A stretch of 64,000 bases of DNA, taken from Chthoniobacterales bacterium (lineage in GTDB: Bacteria > Verrucomicrobiota > Verrucomicrobiia > Chthoniobacterales > UBA10450). A program made the translations under genes and the position numbers. The stretch is from contig QHBM01000013.1 of assembly GCA_003244145.1 (NCBI GenBank), positions 1 to 64,000 on the forward strand, written 5' to 3'. Below the pieces are notes generated by a model. The model was not told the origin of the DNA and did not search any database. It saw nothing but the letters and a program-made list of their open reading frames with translations. The number at the start of each line of letters is the position of its first letter. Position 1 is the stretch's first letter. Positions 62,943 through 64,000 of this stretch are shown here, piece by piece.

Positions 62943-64000
62943 TTATATAACCCGATCATTCCCCCCATCGATGGGGATTTGTGCACCGGTCGTGCGACTA
63001 AAAATTGGGCTGCACAACGTGGCCACCATCTCTCCCACGTCGCGACTCGTTATTTCGGTTCCTAATACGTTATTCTTCCTGTACTCGGCCTCACTTAGCC
63101 CATAATGCGCTGCCCGTTTGGCCACGACATCATTTGTCCAAAGTCCGGTATCGAAAACGGCGTTAGGATGGACCACGTTTATGCGAATACCGTCGCGACC
63201 CCACTCGAGCGCGGCAACGCGCGCGAGTTGAGTTAGCGCGGCCTTCGATGCGCTGTAAGCTGATGCTCCGGGTCCTGGTGCCCGAACATTTTTAGAGCCG
63301 ACGATCACCGCCCTTCCGCTCCGTGGTGCGAGCTTAAGAAATGGATATGCGTCGCGCATGAGAATCAGGTTCGCGTCAAGATTGATCCGCATAACGCGAC
63401 TCCAATCGGTTAATGCAAGTGAACTAATCGGTGTGCTAGGTGGAAAAATTCCTGCGTTTAGAATAAGCATGTCCAATCCTCCAAAGTGTCGGATTGTCAT
63501 CTCGACAATTGATCGCACGTTGCCTTCGTCGCCAAGATCGCGCTGGATTCCGAGCCAGCTGACACTGCTGAACGCTTTTTCCACGGCCGGATTAATATCG
63601 ACCCCGACCACGGCTGCTCCGCGCGTCAATAACGCTTCTGCGCAAGCCCTCCCGATCCCGGAGGCGGCGCCAGTCACAAGGGCAATCTCGCCCGCGAACG
63701 GGGGCGGAGTGCCCTGACCGCGCAACTTCGCCTGCTCCAAGTCCCAATACTCGACCTCGAAAATCGAATTCGCTGGAAGGGCTTTGTAACCGCCGAGAGC
63801 CGTTGCTCGCAAGATGCCTTCGATCGTGTGACGATAGATCTCTTCAACGATAACAACCTCTACCGCCGTCCGCCCCGCTGTGAGCAGGCCCCAGTCCTTA
63901 TCAACTACGACACGCGGCGCCGGATCCAGCATTGTCAATGACTCTGTCCCCGCCATCGTATGGGCCCGAAAGTAAGCGGTATAAGCGAGACGATAAGCGT
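62943..64000 (-). CDS. Bifunctional class II aldolase / short-chain dehydrogenase, second copy, partial
   Basis: The last 352 codons or so of a protein that closely resembles the one at 37036-39012; the reading frame is open past the right edge. It has TGAASGIGRA, NAGIFP, VIGSKN and YSASKAAL in the same places, and ends in the same GGNDRVI-type tail. It lacks the N-terminal aldolase half only because of the window border. The two copies sit about 25 kb apart, on both sides of the glycan locus. Confidence 0.88.
   Translation of the reverse strand, partial: AYRLAYTAYFRAHTMAGTESLTMLDPAPRVVVDKDWGLLTAGRTAVEVVIVEEIYRHTIEGILRATALGGYKALPANSIFEVEYWDLEQAKLRGQGTPPPFAGEIALVTGAASGIGRACAEALLTRGAAVVGVDINPAVEKAFSSVSWLGIQRDLGDEGNVRSIVEMTIRHFGGLDMLILNAGIFPPSTPISSLALTDWSRVMRINLDANLILMRDAYPFLKLAPRSGRAVIVGSKNVRAPGPGASAYSASKAALTQLARVAALEWGRDGIRINVVHPNAVFDTGLWTNDVVAKRAAHYGLSEAEYRKNNVLGTEITSRDVGEMVATLCSPIFSRTTGAQIPIDGGNDRVI

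Overview
The window is a GC-rich, gene-dense bacterial chromosome segment, most likely from a soil or sediment member of the Verrucomicrobiota (Chthoniobacter/Spartobacteria-like). This is inference. It rests on a 3,230-residue secreted protein that starts with a TTG codon and carries Ig-like, beta-helix and paired C-terminal 'NISTR' repeats, on many DUF4339, DUF4436, YidD and TMEM14 type proteins, on GxxExxY and heptamer repeats, and on the Gram-negative envelope genes. I saw no rRNA, tRNA, CRISPR array, prophage or replication origin. Many genes are joined by ATGA or GTGA overlaps, which fixed several start codons.

Layout. 0-7 kb: the end of a GH75-like secreted enzyme gene and a TMEM14-like gene. 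Next come a probable zinc/manganese uptake cassette (His/Cys-rich membrane protein, coiled-coil outer-membrane porin, TroA/ZnuA-like binding protein, permease; no ATPase gene), lysA, and a secreted protein with a possible His/Cys dyad. 7-13 kb: a housekeeping operon on the minus strand (GNAT, hisC, mnmE, pyrD), then a LAB_N protein and a NifS-like cysteine desulfurase on the plus strand. 13-20 kb: three stand-alone receiver proteins around an exostosin-like glycosyltransferase, two small conserved proteins, an outer-membrane-like protein, a phospholipase D/cardiolipin synthase-like protein and two unknowns. 20-30 kb: one giant secreted protein with an embedded metzincin-type zinc motif. 30-37 kb: a twin-arginine-type secreted protein broken by two single-base homopolymer frameshifts, small membrane proteins with clear paralogue pairs, and four repeat features: REP-like hairpins, a GxxExxY gene inside inverted repeats, and two 5 x 7 bp heptamer arrays.

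36-64 kb is an envelope-glycan region. A SIS isomerase and a bifunctional class II aldolase/short-chain dehydrogenase are followed by a sugar aminotransferase and an epimerase. On the minus strand from 59.1 down to 41.2 kb lies a long glycan locus: a coiled-coil methyltransferase, three glycosyltransferases, a YfhO-like membrane protein, an epimerase, a polyprenol-phosphate-type glycosyltransferase, two methyltransferases, and a compact heptose module. That module holds a sugar kinase, nucleotidyltransferase, GmhA, GmhB and a transaldolase. The transaldolase could make the sedoheptulose 7-phosphate that GmhA uses, so the module may build a nucleotide-activated heptose from central metabolites. 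About 1.5 kb carrying two toxin-antitoxin pairs (a MazF-like toxin with a newly proposed ~51-residue partner, and an RHH/PIN pair) sits inside the locus on the opposite strand, and a paralogue of the YfhO-like gene has been cut to about 93 codons at its edge. The right end has a SIS remnant, an LhgO-like oxidase, a second GmhB-like phosphatase, a VTT-domain protein, apt, and a second aldolase/dehydrogenase that runs off the window.

The best candidates for new biology are the transaldolase-coupled heptose module, the coiled-coil methyltransferase as a possible chain-length ruler, the giant metzincin-bearing secreted protein, the two-pair toxin-antitoxin island, and the inverted-repeat GxxExxY element.
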